NCBI GenBank assembly: GCA_034429695.1
Contig: DAOUGC010000068.1
Span: 1 to 18,538 of the forward strand
Direction: 5' to 3'
Origin: DAOUGC01 sp034429695
GTDB lineage: Bacteria; Chloroflexota; Anaerolineae; Anaerolineales; Anaerolineaceae
DNA: 18,538 nt
The position numbers and the translations under genes were made by a program. Shown here one piece after another: positions 5,764-12,817 of this stretch. A model generated the notes under the pieces. That model worked only from the letters and a program-made list of their open reading frames with translations, had not been told where the DNA came from and searched no databases. How positions within the stretch are numbered: the stretch's first letter is position 1; every line of letters starts with the position of its first letter.

Positions 5764-6470
5764 ACCTGCTCCAGTACGGTGGCATAGCCGGCGGGTGAAT
5801 CAAAGAAACTGTACAACAAGCCCAGCCGCCCTGGCTGACCTTCCAGCATTGCACCAGAAAGCTCGTTGAGCGCCCAGGTCACCCAGAAGGGCGCGGGGGC
5901 GTCGGAGCGTGGGCGCGGGACGGGCAACGAGTCGATCCTGGCCGGGCAGTGTTTTTCCTCAGCGCACATGCCGTACATCCATTCCACGTCGCCGGGGCGC
6001 AGCCCTGAACGGATCAGGGCGCGTTCCAGGGCGTACAGGTCATCCTGTTCATCGCCAAGGGTGGGCAGGGTGACGCGCAGTTTGATGCGCGTGCGCGGGT
6101 TGAGGTTGTGGCGGCCCACGGCGCGGGCGGAAGCCAGTAAAACAGCCGAAAACAGTTGACCCTGCTGGCGGATCAACAGCACCGTCTGGCGCTCCTCCAG
6201 TTCAATGGCGCGCGTCAGACTGTGCAGATTGGCGTGTTCGTACAGGGGGTGCGGCTGCCATGTAAAGATGGGACAGTGCACCGAAAAACCGGCTTCGTGC
6301 AGGCTGGCGGGGGTCATGCGATCGCCGTCGCAACCGAGGACGTGGATTTCATCCAATGCAGCCGGCCGGGTGGCTGCTGATGACAGCAGCGCCAGCAAAC
6401 GCTGGACGGGGTTTTCTTGTGGGGCAACATCGCACAGATTGACGCCGGTAATCCAGTAGGCTTCACCCAT
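5760..6470 (-). CDS. Unrecognised protein, possibly degenerate thiolase/ketoacyl-synthase fold
   Basis: I do not recognise this 236-residue protein. Parts resemble the thiolase or ketoacyl-synthase fold: DEIHVLGCDGD (41-51) has the look of the edge strand. LYALERALIRSGLRPGDVEWMYGMCAEEKHC resembles the C-terminal half of a ketoacyl synthase, where 'AL..AGL.P.DIDYINAHGT' is usual. WVTWALNELSGAML could match the later 'K...GH..AAAG' helix. The usual catalytic Cys-His-His/Lys motifs are not obvious and the protein is about half the usual length, so an inactive or rebuilt relative is likely if the fold is right. AAGGAG lies 10 nt before the ATG. It sits 21 nt after hom and overlaps folK by 4 bp, so it is expressed with them. 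There is no signal peptide or membrane segment. Confidence 0.8.
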   Translation of the reverse strand: MGEAYWITGVNLCDVAPQENPVQRLLALLSSAATRPAALDEIHVLGCDGDRMTPASLHEAGFSVHCPIFTWQPHPLYEHANLHSLTRAIELEERQTVLLIRQQGQLFSAVLLASARAVGRHNLNPRTRIKLRVTLPTLGDEQDDLYALERALIRSGLRPGDVEWMYGMCAEEKHCPARIDSLPVPRPRSDAPAPFWVTWALNELSGAMLEGQPGRLGLLYSFFDSPAGYATVLEQV

Positions 6471-6491
6471 GCTGATAATACTCCTTTACCA

Positions 6492-7523
6492 TTAAGGGCA
6501 TCGAAATGCGTTAATCATATCTGCCAGCAAGCCATACGCAGTGGTTTCGGGGCCGGGGTTGCTTTCCACAACCCCCAGGCCTGGCAGCACGTCCATTTCA
6601 AACTGTACATAAGAGCTGGTTCCGTTGATGCTGTAGAACGGTGAGGTCGGATTGACGCGCTCAGGGCGCACCCTGGCGTGCACGCCCGACCCTTCGCGTT
6701 TGGCGCTGCAGATCAGCTTCCAGCGTTCACCTGCCTGGCGCGCCTCCGCGTGCATCTGGGTGGTGATTTCGCGGATGCCCGAGCGGTCAACTTCCTGCGG
6801 GGTCAGCGGTACACCCATCAACACGGTGACCAGAGCGGCCACCTTGATGGCGGCGTCCCAGCCATCAATGTCGCCGGAGGGGTCGGTCTCTGCAATGCCA
6901 ATCGACTGGGCATACGCAACGGCTTCGTCAAACGGCACACCTTCCTCCATGCGTTCCAGCAGCAAATTGGTGCAGGAGTTGAGAATACCGCGGAAACCGC
7001 GCAGTTCTGCGGCAGGCAGCGAGCCGCGGAACAGGGAGAAGATCGGCGCACCGTCCATTACCGTGGATTCGTACAGGAAGCGCACGTCTTTTTCCTGCGC
7101 CAGTTGATTGAGGCGTTGAAAGCCATGCACCACGGGACCCTTGTTGGCAGTGATGGCGTGCATGCCTTTTTGCATGGCAGCCGCCAGATGGTCAATGGCG
7201 GGTTGTCCGGTGTGATGGTTGACCGGCGTGTTTTCGAACAGCAGGTTGGCCGGGCAGGCCTGGATGAAATCCAGCACGGTGGTGGGAACGGGAAGCGTGG
7301 AAAGCGGGTTGAGCGCCTGACGGGACCCAACCAGGCTGAGGGCGTGAGCCAGATCCAGCCCATCGGGGTTAAGGGCCATGCCGTGCCGGCCGGTGGCGAT
7401 ACCCGTGACTTTAAAGCGGATGTCGAAGCGGTCGGCCAGCAGGTCGCGTTTGCGTTCCAGCAGGCGGGCGAGAGCCTGGCCAACATTGCCAAAACCAACC
7501 ATACAGATCGAAAGATCGGGCAT
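6492..7523 (-). CDS. hom: Homoserine dehydrogenase, short form without ACT domain
   Basis: This enzyme reduces aspartate semialdehyde to homoserine with NAD(P)H, leading to threonine and methionine. At 343 residues it lacks the C-terminal ACT domain of the longer forms, so threonine feedback through that domain is not expected. The nucleotide-binding loop is GFGNVG (10-15). TANKGP (125-130) is the family signature with K128 near the active site. AETDPSGDIDGWDAAIK (211-227) carries the catalytic and substrate-binding acidic residues and the C-terminal lysine K227. AAGGAG stands 6 nt before the ATG. It lies third in the operon, 21 nt after the SCO1664-like gene. Homoserine feeds methionine synthesis, which also depends on folate, so its company with folK is at least metabolically sensible. 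Confidence 0.95.
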   Translation of the reverse strand: MPDLSICMVGFGNVGQALARLLERKRDLLADRFDIRFKVTGIATGRHGMALNPDGLDLAHALSLVGSRQALNPLSTLPVPTTVLDFIQACPANLLFENTPVNHHTGQPAIDHLAAAMQKGMHAITANKGPVVHGFQRLNQLAQEKDVRFLYESTVMDGAPIFSLFRGSLPAAELRGFRGILNSCTNLLLERMEEGVPFDEAVAYAQSIGIAETDPSGDIDGWDAAIKVAALVTVLMGVPLTPQEVDRSGIREITTQMHAEARQAGERWKLICSAKREGSGVHARVRPERVNPTSPFYSINGTSSYVQFEMDVLPGLGVVESNPGPETTAYGLLADMINAFRCP

Positions 7524-7544
7524 GCGGTGCTCCTTGAAGTGAAG

Positions 7545-8276
7545 TTAGATGGGCGGCCACGGATAGGGGCGGCGTGACCCGGCCGGGTGGGGGAAGATGC
7601 GGGCTTCCACCAGCGCGCGGGTGCGGCGTGTCAGGGCTGCCAGTTCTGCTGTTGAGAGCAAATCGGCAAGCTGGGTGCGGGTTTCAGTGGTGCTGCCCAG
7701 CTTTTCAAGCAGGCAATTCAAATCGGTGATCAGACGGGCCGGTATCTCCTCACCGGCGAAGTCCCACACGACCGTGCGCAATTTTGGCTCGTCGTGAAAG
7801 CAGATGCCGTGATCGATCACCCAGATCCCGCCCTGGCGGTCACTTAATATGTGACCACCCTTGCGGTCGGCATTGTTAATGACCAGGTCGAACAGCACCA
7901 CCGGACGCAGGCGCTGTCGGTCTTCGTCTTCAAAGCGGAAATAATGGTACTCGGGGTCGTGCTCGATATACTGTTGCAAAGAGCCTGGTCCCAGCGGGGT
8001 CTTGTGCCGCCGGTAAACAGTGGGAGGAACCAGGTTCCAGCCAAGCGCCTCACTGACCACAAAAGCTGCCACCTCGCGCTTTGAGAGCGTTCCGGCGGGA
8101 AAATCCCACAGGGGTTGTTCACCGCGGGTGGGTTTGTAAACTGCATCAAAATGCAGATCTTCGTAATCCAGACTGCTTAAGAACGTGTAATTGGATGAGT
8201 TGAGAAACTGGCCCTGTACGGAGAACTCTCCTTTGTTCAGCGCCAGTAAAACTTTGGGTTTATCAATTGTGTTCAT
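7545..8276 (-). CDS. SCO1664-family protein, PI3/4-kinase- or HipA-like fold
   Basis: This 243-residue protein belongs to the SCO1664 family, which has a kinase-like fold related to phosphatidylinositol-kinase and HipA-type proteins. Candidate catalytic features are visible: YKP (47-49) with K48 as the ATP lysine, NADRKGGHI (135-143) as the catalytic loop with D137, and IDHGICF (154-160) as the metal-binding 'DFG-like' loop with D155. The substrate is not known. It follows the DUF3090 gene, its usual partner. I chose the ATG at 8276; an in-frame TTG four codons upstream is less likely. The ribosome binding site is weak (GGTGG), and a GC-rich hairpin stands just upstream, so translation may depend on the preceding gene. 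The C-terminus is proline-rich (RRPYPWPPI). Confidence 0.9.
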   Translation of the reverse strand: MNTIDKPKVLLALNKGEFSVQGQFLNSSNYTFLSSLDYEDLHFDAVYKPTRGEQPLWDFPAGTLSKREVAAFVVSEALGWNLVPPTVYRRHKTPLGPGSLQQYIEHDPEYHYFRFEDEDRQRLRPVVLFDLVINNADRKGGHILSDRQGGIWVIDHGICFHDEPKLRTVVWDFAGEEIPARLITDLNCLLEKLGSTTETRTQLADLLSTAELAALTRRTRALVEARIFPHPAGSRRPYPWPPI

Positions 8277-8288
8277 ACCATCCACCAA

Positions 8289-8303
8289 CCGCCCGATGGG
8301 CGG
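8289..8303 (-). other. Small GC-rich hairpin before the SCO1664-family gene
   Basis: CCGCCC (8289-8294) and GGGCGG (8298-8303) form a perfect 6-bp stem with a 3-nt loop in the 33-nt gap between two operon genes, 13 nt before the ATG at 8276. There is no T tract, so it is not a terminator. It could slow decay of the upstream message or affect initiation. Role unknown. Confidence 0.5.
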
Positions 8304-8309
8304 GGGGTA

Positions 8310-8837
8310 TTAATGTTTGTGCCCGTTGCGTTTTGGGCAGAAATGACCTTCCGGTTCCATGGGCTCGCCGCAGTACGGGCAGATGGGCCGGCCGCGGCCG
8401 GTGATCTCCATGCCCCAGCGCGACATGGCGCGCAGTTGCGCCCGCGTGCACCAGAAGCGCACCACCGAGGCGTCCTCGGGGGTCTTGTCGTCGGTGAGGA
8501 TCTCGCGCGCCACCAGCACCAGCAGGTCGCGGTCGGCGTCGTAGGCCAGGCCCAGTTCGCCAACGCGGAAGAGCGGATCAACCGGTGGGATGATGTGCAT
8601 TTTTTCCTCTTCATAATTGTCAGGGGCTTCACCCAGGTCCGGATAGCGGGTCTTGATTTCATCCAGGAATTGTTCAACGCCCACTGCAAGGGTCTGGATC
8701 TGCACTTTTTCCACCAGCAAGGCGATGGATCGTTCATCCTGCCAGGCCTGAATGTAAAAAACGCGTTGTCCGGGTTTGCCAATGGCGTCTGTGGTGATAT
8801 GCAGTACGGGGTCGAAATCAATCTCGTGTTCCGGCAT
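8310..8837 (-). CDS. DUF3090 family protein with C-terminal zinc-ribbon motif
   Basis: This 175-residue protein matches the DUF3090 family, known mostly from Actinobacteria and Chloroflexi and of unknown function. The N-terminal part (1-145) contains the motifs DPVLHITTDAIGKPGQRVFYIQA and GELGLAYDADRDLLVLVARE. The C-terminal 23 residues hold CPYCG (153-157) and HFCP (165-168), a likely zinc site of three Cys and one His, which is conserved in the family. GGGAG stands 6 nt before the ATG. It is the first gene of a five-gene operon and is followed by its usual partner, a SCO1664-family protein. In Actinobacteria this pair often neighbours mshC and a histidine-phosphatase-like gene; neither is present here. 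The family call is firm and the function is unknown. Confidence 0.93.
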   Translation of the reverse strand: MPEHEIDFDPVLHITTDAIGKPGQRVFYIQAWQDERSIALLVEKVQIQTLAVGVEQFLDEIKTRYPDLGEAPDNYEEEKMHIIPPVDPLFRVGELGLAYDADRDLLVLVAREILTDDKTPEDASVVRFWCTRAQLRAMSRWGMEITGRGRPICPYCGEPMEPEGHFCPKRNGHKH

Positions 8838-8867
8838 GCTGGTCTCCCTCCTCGATTATGTGGATTA

Positions 8868-8876
8868 AGTATAACA
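8868..8876 (-). promoter_or_regulatory. Possible extended -10 promoter of the DUF3090 operon
   Basis: On the minus strand TGTTATACT (8876-8868) is an extended -10 element (TG-n-TATACT), about 30 nt before the DUF3090 start codon. No good -35 box is seen at 16-18 nt, which extended -10 promoters can tolerate. The rest of the 278-bp gap to tetR shows no further gene. Confidence 0.45.
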
Positions 8877-9079
8877 GAATTTACCGCCGCGACGAATCAG
8901 GGGAATCATGGGGGAGGTTGCCCGTGAATTTTTCATGTTGCCGTGTGGAGAGGGTGTCTTTGCCCGGCGCAAACGTGCCGCGGGGCGGGCTATGATTGCT
9001 TGAGCCGACGATCATGGTTTCCTCCGCCTGCCCCCTACAGAGCCGTATTTTATGGAACGCCGCTGTGCTCACTTCGCCC

Positions 9080-9109
9080 TTGACAAAAATCTATACCGTT
9101 CGGTATACT
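9080..9109 (+). promoter_or_regulatory. tetR promoter with overlapping TetR operator
   Basis: TTGACA (9080-9085) and TATACT (9104-9109) are separated by 18 bp. The 16-bp palindrome TATACCGTTCGGTATA (9092-9107) fills the spacer and overlaps the -10 box. A bound repressor would block RNA polymerase. The same palindrome, read from the other strand, lies before the amylase gene. The predicted start falls at about 9116, the first base of the tetR start codon. Confidence 0.85.
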
Positions 9110-9115
9110 AGGGGC

Positions 9116-9682
9116 ATGGATAACCGTGAGAAGCTGTTGCAGTGCGCGCTGGAGCGTTTCGCCGACCGGGGCTATGATGCTGTGGGGGTGCAGGAGATCG
9201 TTGAGGCGGCCGGGGTGACCAAACCCACCCTGTACCACTACTTCGGCAGCAAGCTGGGCCTGCTGGAGAGTTTGCTGCACCAGCGCTTCGGCGGGCTGAT
9301 CGAGCCGCTGGCTGCCGCCGCGGATTACCAGCATGATCTGCCCCTCTCCTTAACCCGGGTGGCGCAGGTTTACTTTAATTTCGCGCTGCGCGAGCCGGTC
9401 TTTTACCGCCTGCAACTGGGGCTGTGGTTCGCCGCGCCGCACTCCGAGGCGTTTGAAGCGGTCATGCCGTACAATCTCAGACAGCACGATAGGATCGAGA
9501 CCATGTTTGCCGCTGCGGTTCAGGATCACGGCAATATGCGCGGTCGGCAACGCGCTTACGCGGTCACTTTTCTCGGCATGATCAACACTTATGTGGGCAT
9601 GGCGCTCAACGGGTATGCCCGCCTTGACGACGAACTTACCCACCGCGCAGTGCATCAGTTTATGCACGGCATCTATTCATAG
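9116..9682 (+). CDS. TetR-family transcriptional regulator
   Basis: A 188-residue TetR-type repressor. The N-terminal DNA-binding domain shows the helix-turn-helix VQEIVEAAGVTKPTLYHYFGSK (25-46) with the family's usual LYHYF recognition helix. The C-terminal ligand-binding and dimer part has no clear relative, so the inducer cannot be read from it. I chose the ATG at 9116; an upstream in-frame extension of 40 codons would cross the promoter and operator. AGGGG ends only 1 nt before this ATG, too close to work as a normal ribosome site, and the promoter predicts a start at the ATG, so the message is probably leaderless. The gene is followed after 55 bp by a GH13 amylase with the same operator, suggesting autoregulation and control of the amylase by a sugar-related ligand. 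Confidence 0.93.
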   Translation: MDNREKLLQCALERFADRGYDAVGVQEIVEAAGVTKPTLYHYFGSKLGLLESLLHQRFGGLIEPLAAAADYQHDLPLSLTRVAQVYFNFALREPVFYRLQLGLWFAAPHSEAFEAVMPYNLRQHDRIETMFAAAVQDHGNMRGRQRAYAVTFLGMINTYVGMALNGYARLDDELTHRAVHQFMHGIYS

Positions 9683-9694
9683 ATGCAATTTTTT

Positions 9695-9722
9695 TTGACG
9701 ATACTATACCGAACGGTATAAC
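9695..9722 (+). promoter_or_regulatory. Amylase promoter with second copy of the TetR operator
   Basis: TATACCGAACGGTATA (9705-9720) is the exact reverse complement of the operator before tetR. TTGACG (9695-9700) and TATAAC (9717-9722) at 16-bp spacing make a plausible promoter embedded in it. The predicted start would leave only about 9 nt before the ATG, so a slightly upstream -10 such as GATACT (9700-9705) is an alternative. Either way, repressor binding would occlude it. Confidence 0.8.
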
Positions 9723-9737
9723 AAACAGGAGGAAAGC

Positions 9738-11075
9738 ATGGCACACTGGGCAAAGGAAGCTGTTTTTTATCATATTTATCCGTTGGGAATGTGCGGCGCA
9801 CCGCCCCACAACGATTTCTCCTCGCCAGCGGTCAACCGCCTGGCACGTGTCGCTGAGTGGATCCCGCATCTGCGCGACCTGGGGGTGAATGCGCTTTACC
9901 TGGGGCCGGTGTTTGAGAGCAGCCGCCACGGCTACGATACGCGCGATTATTATCACGTGGACCGGCGGCTGGGCGGCGACGGGGACCTGCGCCGCCTGGT
10001 GGATCAGTTGCACGGGGCGGGTATACGGGTTATTTTGGATGCGGTTTTCAACCATACCGGGCGGGATTTCTGGGCGTTTCAGGATGTGCTGGCGCGCGGG
10101 CAGGATTCTCCGTATTGCGGCTGGTACAGCGGGATGAATTTTGGCGCGCGCAGCCCGTACGGCGACCCGTTTAATTACGATACCTGGGCGGGGCATGCCA
10201 GCCTGGTCAAGCTCAACCTGCAGCATCCCGATGTGCGCGGGCATCTGTTCGGTGCGGTGGAGGCCTGGGCGCGCGACTTTGACATTGACGGGCTGCGCCT
10301 GGACGCCGCTGATACCCTTGATTTTGGCTTTCTGGATGACCTTTCGGCGTTGACGCGCCGTTTGAAGCCAGATTTCTGGCTGATGGGCGAGGTGGTGCAC
10401 GGCGACTATACAAAGTGGGCGCATCCCGGACGGCTGGATGCGGTGACCAATTACGAGTGCTACAAGGGGCTGTATTCCAGCCTGAATGACACCAATTATT
10501 TTGAGATCGCTTATGCCCTGCAGCGCCAGTTTGGACAGGGCGGGTTGTACCGCGACCTGCCGTTGTACAACTTTGCCGATAATCACGATGTGGACCGCGT
10601 GGCGAGTTCGTTGAAGAATCCGGCGCACCTCTACCCCCTGTACGTGCTGTTGTTCACCATGCCGGGGGTTCCCAGCCTGTATTACGGCAGTGAGTTCGGC
10701 GCACATGGCAGGCGCACGCCTGCGTCGGACGTGGAGTTAAGACCCGAGATGCCCATCCCGGGGGGATCGATGCCCGAGCTGTGTGATGCCATCCGGCGGC
10801 TGGCATGGCTGCGCCGGCAAATCCCGGCTTTGATGCACGGTGATTACCGCCAGTTGAAGGTGGAACCCCGCCAGTTGGCGTTTGAGCGCAGCATCCCTGA
10901 ACAAAGCGTGGTGGTGATGTTAAACGCGGACAGTCAGCCGGTTGAGATGAAATTGTCTTTGAGTGCAGGAACCTGGCGGGATGCGCTGAACCCTGGCTGG
11001 CAGGTGCAGGCAAACGGCGCTGAAGTGCAGATTGAAATTCCGGCCACGTGGGGGAGGGTGTTGGTGGGGGATTAA
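9738..11075 (+). CDS. GH13 alpha-amylase family glycosidase, intracellular
   Basis: This 445-residue enzyme of glycoside hydrolase family 13 should cleave alpha-glucosidic bonds, probably in maltodextrins or cyclodextrins. The four GH13 regions are present: DAVFNH (101-106); GLRLDAAD (185-192) with the nucleophile D189; GEVVHG (217-222) with the acid/base E218; and FADNHDVDR (279-287) with the transition-state aspartate D284. A C-terminal beta domain starts near 375. There is no signal peptide, so it acts in the cytosol, which fits cyclomaltodextrinase, neopullulanase or maltogenic amylase types rather than a secreted amylase. Exact specificity cannot be told. AGGAGG lies 5 nt before the ATG. 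The TetR palindrome is just upstream. No sugar transporter is found beside it. Confidence 0.93.
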   Translation: MAHWAKEAVFYHIYPLGMCGAPPHNDFSSPAVNRLARVAEWIPHLRDLGVNALYLGPVFESSRHGYDTRDYYHVDRRLGGDGDLRRLVDQLHGAGIRVILDAVFNHTGRDFWAFQDVLARGQDSPYCGWYSGMNFGARSPYGDPFNYDTWAGHASLVKLNLQHPDVRGHLFGAVEAWARDFDIDGLRLDAADTLDFGFLDDLSALTRRLKPDFWLMGEVVHGDYTKWAHPGRLDAVTNYECYKGLYSSLNDTNYFEIAYALQRQFGQGGLYRDLPLYNFADNHDVDRVASSLKNPAHLYPLYVLLFTMPGVPSLYYGSEFGAHGRRTPASDVELRPEMPIPGGSMPELCDAIRRLAWLRRQIPALMHGDYRQLKVEPRQLAFERSIPEQSVVVMLNADSQPVEMKLSLSAGTWRDALNPGWQVQANGAEVQIEIPATWGRVLVGD

Positions 11076-11082
11076 GAAGAAA

Positions 11083-11145
11083 GAGGTCAGAAGTCAGAGG
11101 TCAGAAGTCAGAGGTCAGTAATCAGCAATCCATTCTCTGACCTCT
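11083..11145. repeat. 14-bp tandem repeat and inverted repeat between amylase and murI
   Basis: Three tandem 14-bp units stand at 11083-11096, 11097-11110 (both GAGGTCAGAAGTCA) and 11111-11124 (GAGGTCAGTAATCA). The 9-bp segment AGAGGTCAG (11110-11118) is repeated inverted at 11137-11145, making a hairpin with an 18-nt loop between convergent genes. It may help end transcription, but there is no T tract. Confidence 0.75.
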
Positions 11146-11163
11146 GATTACTATTAGCCACTC

Positions 11164-11991
11164 CTAACCACTTCCTACTTGTTTGTATTCCACCCCAGCT
11201 TGCTCGCCGATCAACACGGGCAGCAGGGCCTGCATGGCGGCGGGGTCGCCGCTGGTGAAGTAGCGCACCGCGGGTTGGGTGTCGCAAGAGGGCGTCAGCC
11301 AGCCGTTGGTTTCCAGCAGGCGGCGTGTCTGGCGGGCAACGGCTGGGGCAGGGTCGATCACGCGCACACCAGGACCGGCGATTTCCTCGATCATGGGGAT
11401 GACAAACGGATAGTGCGTGCAGCCCAACACGATGGTATCAATGCCTTCATCCAGCATGGGCTGAATGGCTTCGGTGAGGATCTGGCGCGTGCGGTCAGAG
11501 GCCGTGCGTCCGGCTTCGATCTCCTGCACCAGACCCGGGCAGGGATGCTGCAGCAGGCGCACCCCGCTGGCGAAGCGCTCCACCACCGAGGCGTACAGCT
11601 CACCCTGAAAGGTGGCCGGGGTGGCAAGCACGCCCACCACGCCAGATCGGGTTCCCTCGGCGGCTGGTTTGACGGCTGGTTCCATGCCCACAAAGGGCAC
11701 ATCCGGAAAACCCTCACGCAGGCTTTTGAGCGCGGCGGCAGAGGCGGCGTTGCAGGCCACCACGATCAGCCGCGCGCCGTTTTGCAGCAAAAAGCGGGCG
11801 ATGTCAAAGGCAAACGAGCGCACCTGCTCCAGACTGCGCGGACCGTACGGCACATGGCCCTGGTCGGCGTAGTACAGCACCGGCTGGCATGGGGTGATGT
11901 GGCGCAGCGCGCGCAGCACCGACAGCCCGCCCACGCCGGAATCAAACACGCCGATGGGAACAGGTGTACCAGCAGATGTGTTGTCGCTCAT
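11164..11991 (-). CDS. murI: Glutamate racemase
   Basis: MurI converts L- to D-glutamate for peptidoglycan precursor synthesis. The 275-residue length is typical. D17 in FDSGVGG, C80 in VACNAAS and C191 in GCTHYPF are the conserved residues, the two cysteines being the catalytic pair. YYADQGHVPYG (40-50) is also family-typical. The start at 11991 is set by the conserved PIGVFDSGVGG near the N-terminus and by the 4-bp ATGA overlap with the preceding gene. No ribosome binding site is seen, so translation probably relies on ribosomes finishing the upstream gene. A longer frame would add 26 residues inside the preceding gene without similarity to the family. Confidence 0.95.
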   Translation of the reverse strand: MSDNTSAGTPVPIGVFDSGVGGLSVLRALRHITPCQPVLYYADQGHVPYGPRSLEQVRSFAFDIARFLLQNGARLIVVACNAASAAALKSLREGFPDVPFVGMEPAVKPAAEGTRSGVVGVLATPATFQGELYASVVERFASGVRLLQHPCPGLVQEIEAGRTASDRTRQILTEAIQPMLDEGIDTIVLGCTHYPFVIPMIEEIAGPGVRVIDPAPAVARQTRRLLETNGWLTPSCDTQPAVRYFTSGDPAAMQALLPVLIGEQAGVEYKQVGSG

Positions 11992-12701
11992 GCTGGACGG
12001 GAAGCAGTAATGAAGGTGGAGAACAGGGCGCGCATGGGGGCGTGCGCCTGCAACTCCTCGGGGTGCCACTGCACGCCGAGCATGAAGGGAAGGTCGGGAG
12101 CCTCAACGGCTTCCACCAGCCCGTCTTCCGTCCAGCCGACGGGGGTGAGGCAATCGGCGATGCGGGACAACCCCTGGTGATGCATGGAGTTGGTGGGGGT
12201 GTGTTCGCTACCGATGATGCCCGCAAGGCGGCTGCCGGGTTGCAGGCGGACATCGTGATATAAAAAGTCCCGCACAGACTGGCTGTGGTCCAGCGCGTTG
12301 GGGAGCTGGTCAGGCAGGTGGGTGAACAGTCCGCCGCCCAGGGCCACATTGAGCACCTGGATGCCGCGGCAAATGCACAGGGTGGGCTTGCCGGTCTGGT
12401 ACGCCAGACGGGCAAGGCTGAGTTCCAGTGTGTCACGCGCGGCGTCGACGCCGTCAATGCGTCTGTGTGCCTGCCCGTTGAAATGGGCAATGTCAACGTC
12501 ACCGCCGCCGGAAAGCAGCAGCCCGTCCAGCCTGTCCAGCAGGGCGGCGTGGCTTTCGACGGGCAGCAGAGCGGGCAGCATCACAGGCGTACCGCCGGCA
12601 TTGATTACGGCGGATATGTAGCTGTCGGACAGACGATTAAATGGTGAAGAGTCGGGATTGGTGAGGTGGGAGGTGGTGATGCCAATGATGGGTGGGGTCA
12701 T
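11988..12701 (-). CDS. Peptidase C26 family (gamma-glutamyl hydrolase / PuuD-like)
   Basis: A 237-residue class I glutamine-amidotransferase-like hydrolase of the peptidase C26 family, which cleaves gamma-glutamyl bonds, for example in gamma-glutamyl-GABA (PuuD) or related amides. The sequence starts at IIGITTSH, has LSGGGDVD (63-70), the nucleophile C111 in CICRGIQ and the H213-E215 pair in QWHPE (211-215), so all three catalytic residues are present. GGAGG lies 9 nt before the ATG. It overlaps murI by 4 bp, so its substrate may be a gamma-glutamyl compound linked to glutamate or cell-wall turnover, though that is inference from neighbourhood. No other polyamine genes are near, so I do not assign the puuD symbol. 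Confidence 0.92.
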   Translation of the reverse strand: MTPPIIGITTSHLTNPDSSPFNRLSDSYISAVINAGGTPVMLPALLPVESHAALLDRLDGLLLSGGGDVDIAHFNGQAHRRIDGVDAARDTLELSLARLAYQTGKPTLCICRGIQVLNVALGGGLFTHLPDQLPNALDHSQSVRDFLYHDVRLQPGSRLAGIIGSEHTPTNSMHHQGLSRIADCLTPVGWTEDGLVEAVEAPDLPFMLGVQWHPEELQAHAPMRALFSTFITASRPA

Positions 12702-12722
12702 AAGGGGGGTCCTCCGCGCTCA

Positions 12723-12751
12723 ACTGTATCACGTACGCAAAAAAGGCGCAA
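12723..12751 (-). promoter_or_regulatory. Possible promoter of the C26-murI pair
   Basis: On the minus strand TTGCGC (12751-12746) and TACAGT (12728-12723) are 17 bp apart. The -35 box lies inside the rplS terminator stem, so readthrough or a shared element is possible. Weak match. Confidence 0.3.
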
Positions 12752-12771
12752 CCCTGAAATCAGGTTGCACC
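12739..12771 (-). terminator. Intrinsic terminator after rplS
   Basis: On the minus strand GGTGCAACC (12771-12763) pairs with GGTTGCGCC (12753-12745), one G-U, followed at once by TTTTTT (12744-12739). It lies about 47 nt past the rplS stop. Confidence 0.93.
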
Positions 12772-12817
12772 CTGGCTTTTACAAGCCTTGCGCAATCAAA
12801 TGAAAGCAGATCGCGAT

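Noticed and set aside
6678..7577. Long antisense frame opposite hom (299 codons, plus strand)
   Set aside because: Shadow of hom; composition rich in His, Gln and Gly typical of antisense translation.
8996..9115. N-terminal extension of the TetR regulator to 228 residues
   Set aside because: The extension would translate the promoter and operator; TetR proteins normally begin close to the DNA-binding domain, as with the ATG at 9116.
9660..10706. Long antisense frame opposite the amylase (348 codons, minus strand)
   Set aside because: Shadow of a GH13 gene with all four catalytic regions intact on the plus strand.
11110..11145. Intrinsic terminator after the amylase
   Set aside because: The inverted repeat has an 18-nt loop and no T tract on either strand, so it is listed only as a repeat.
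11179..12180. Long antisense frame opposite murI (333 codons, plus strand)
   Set aside because: Shadow of murI and the C26 gene; no recognisable domain.
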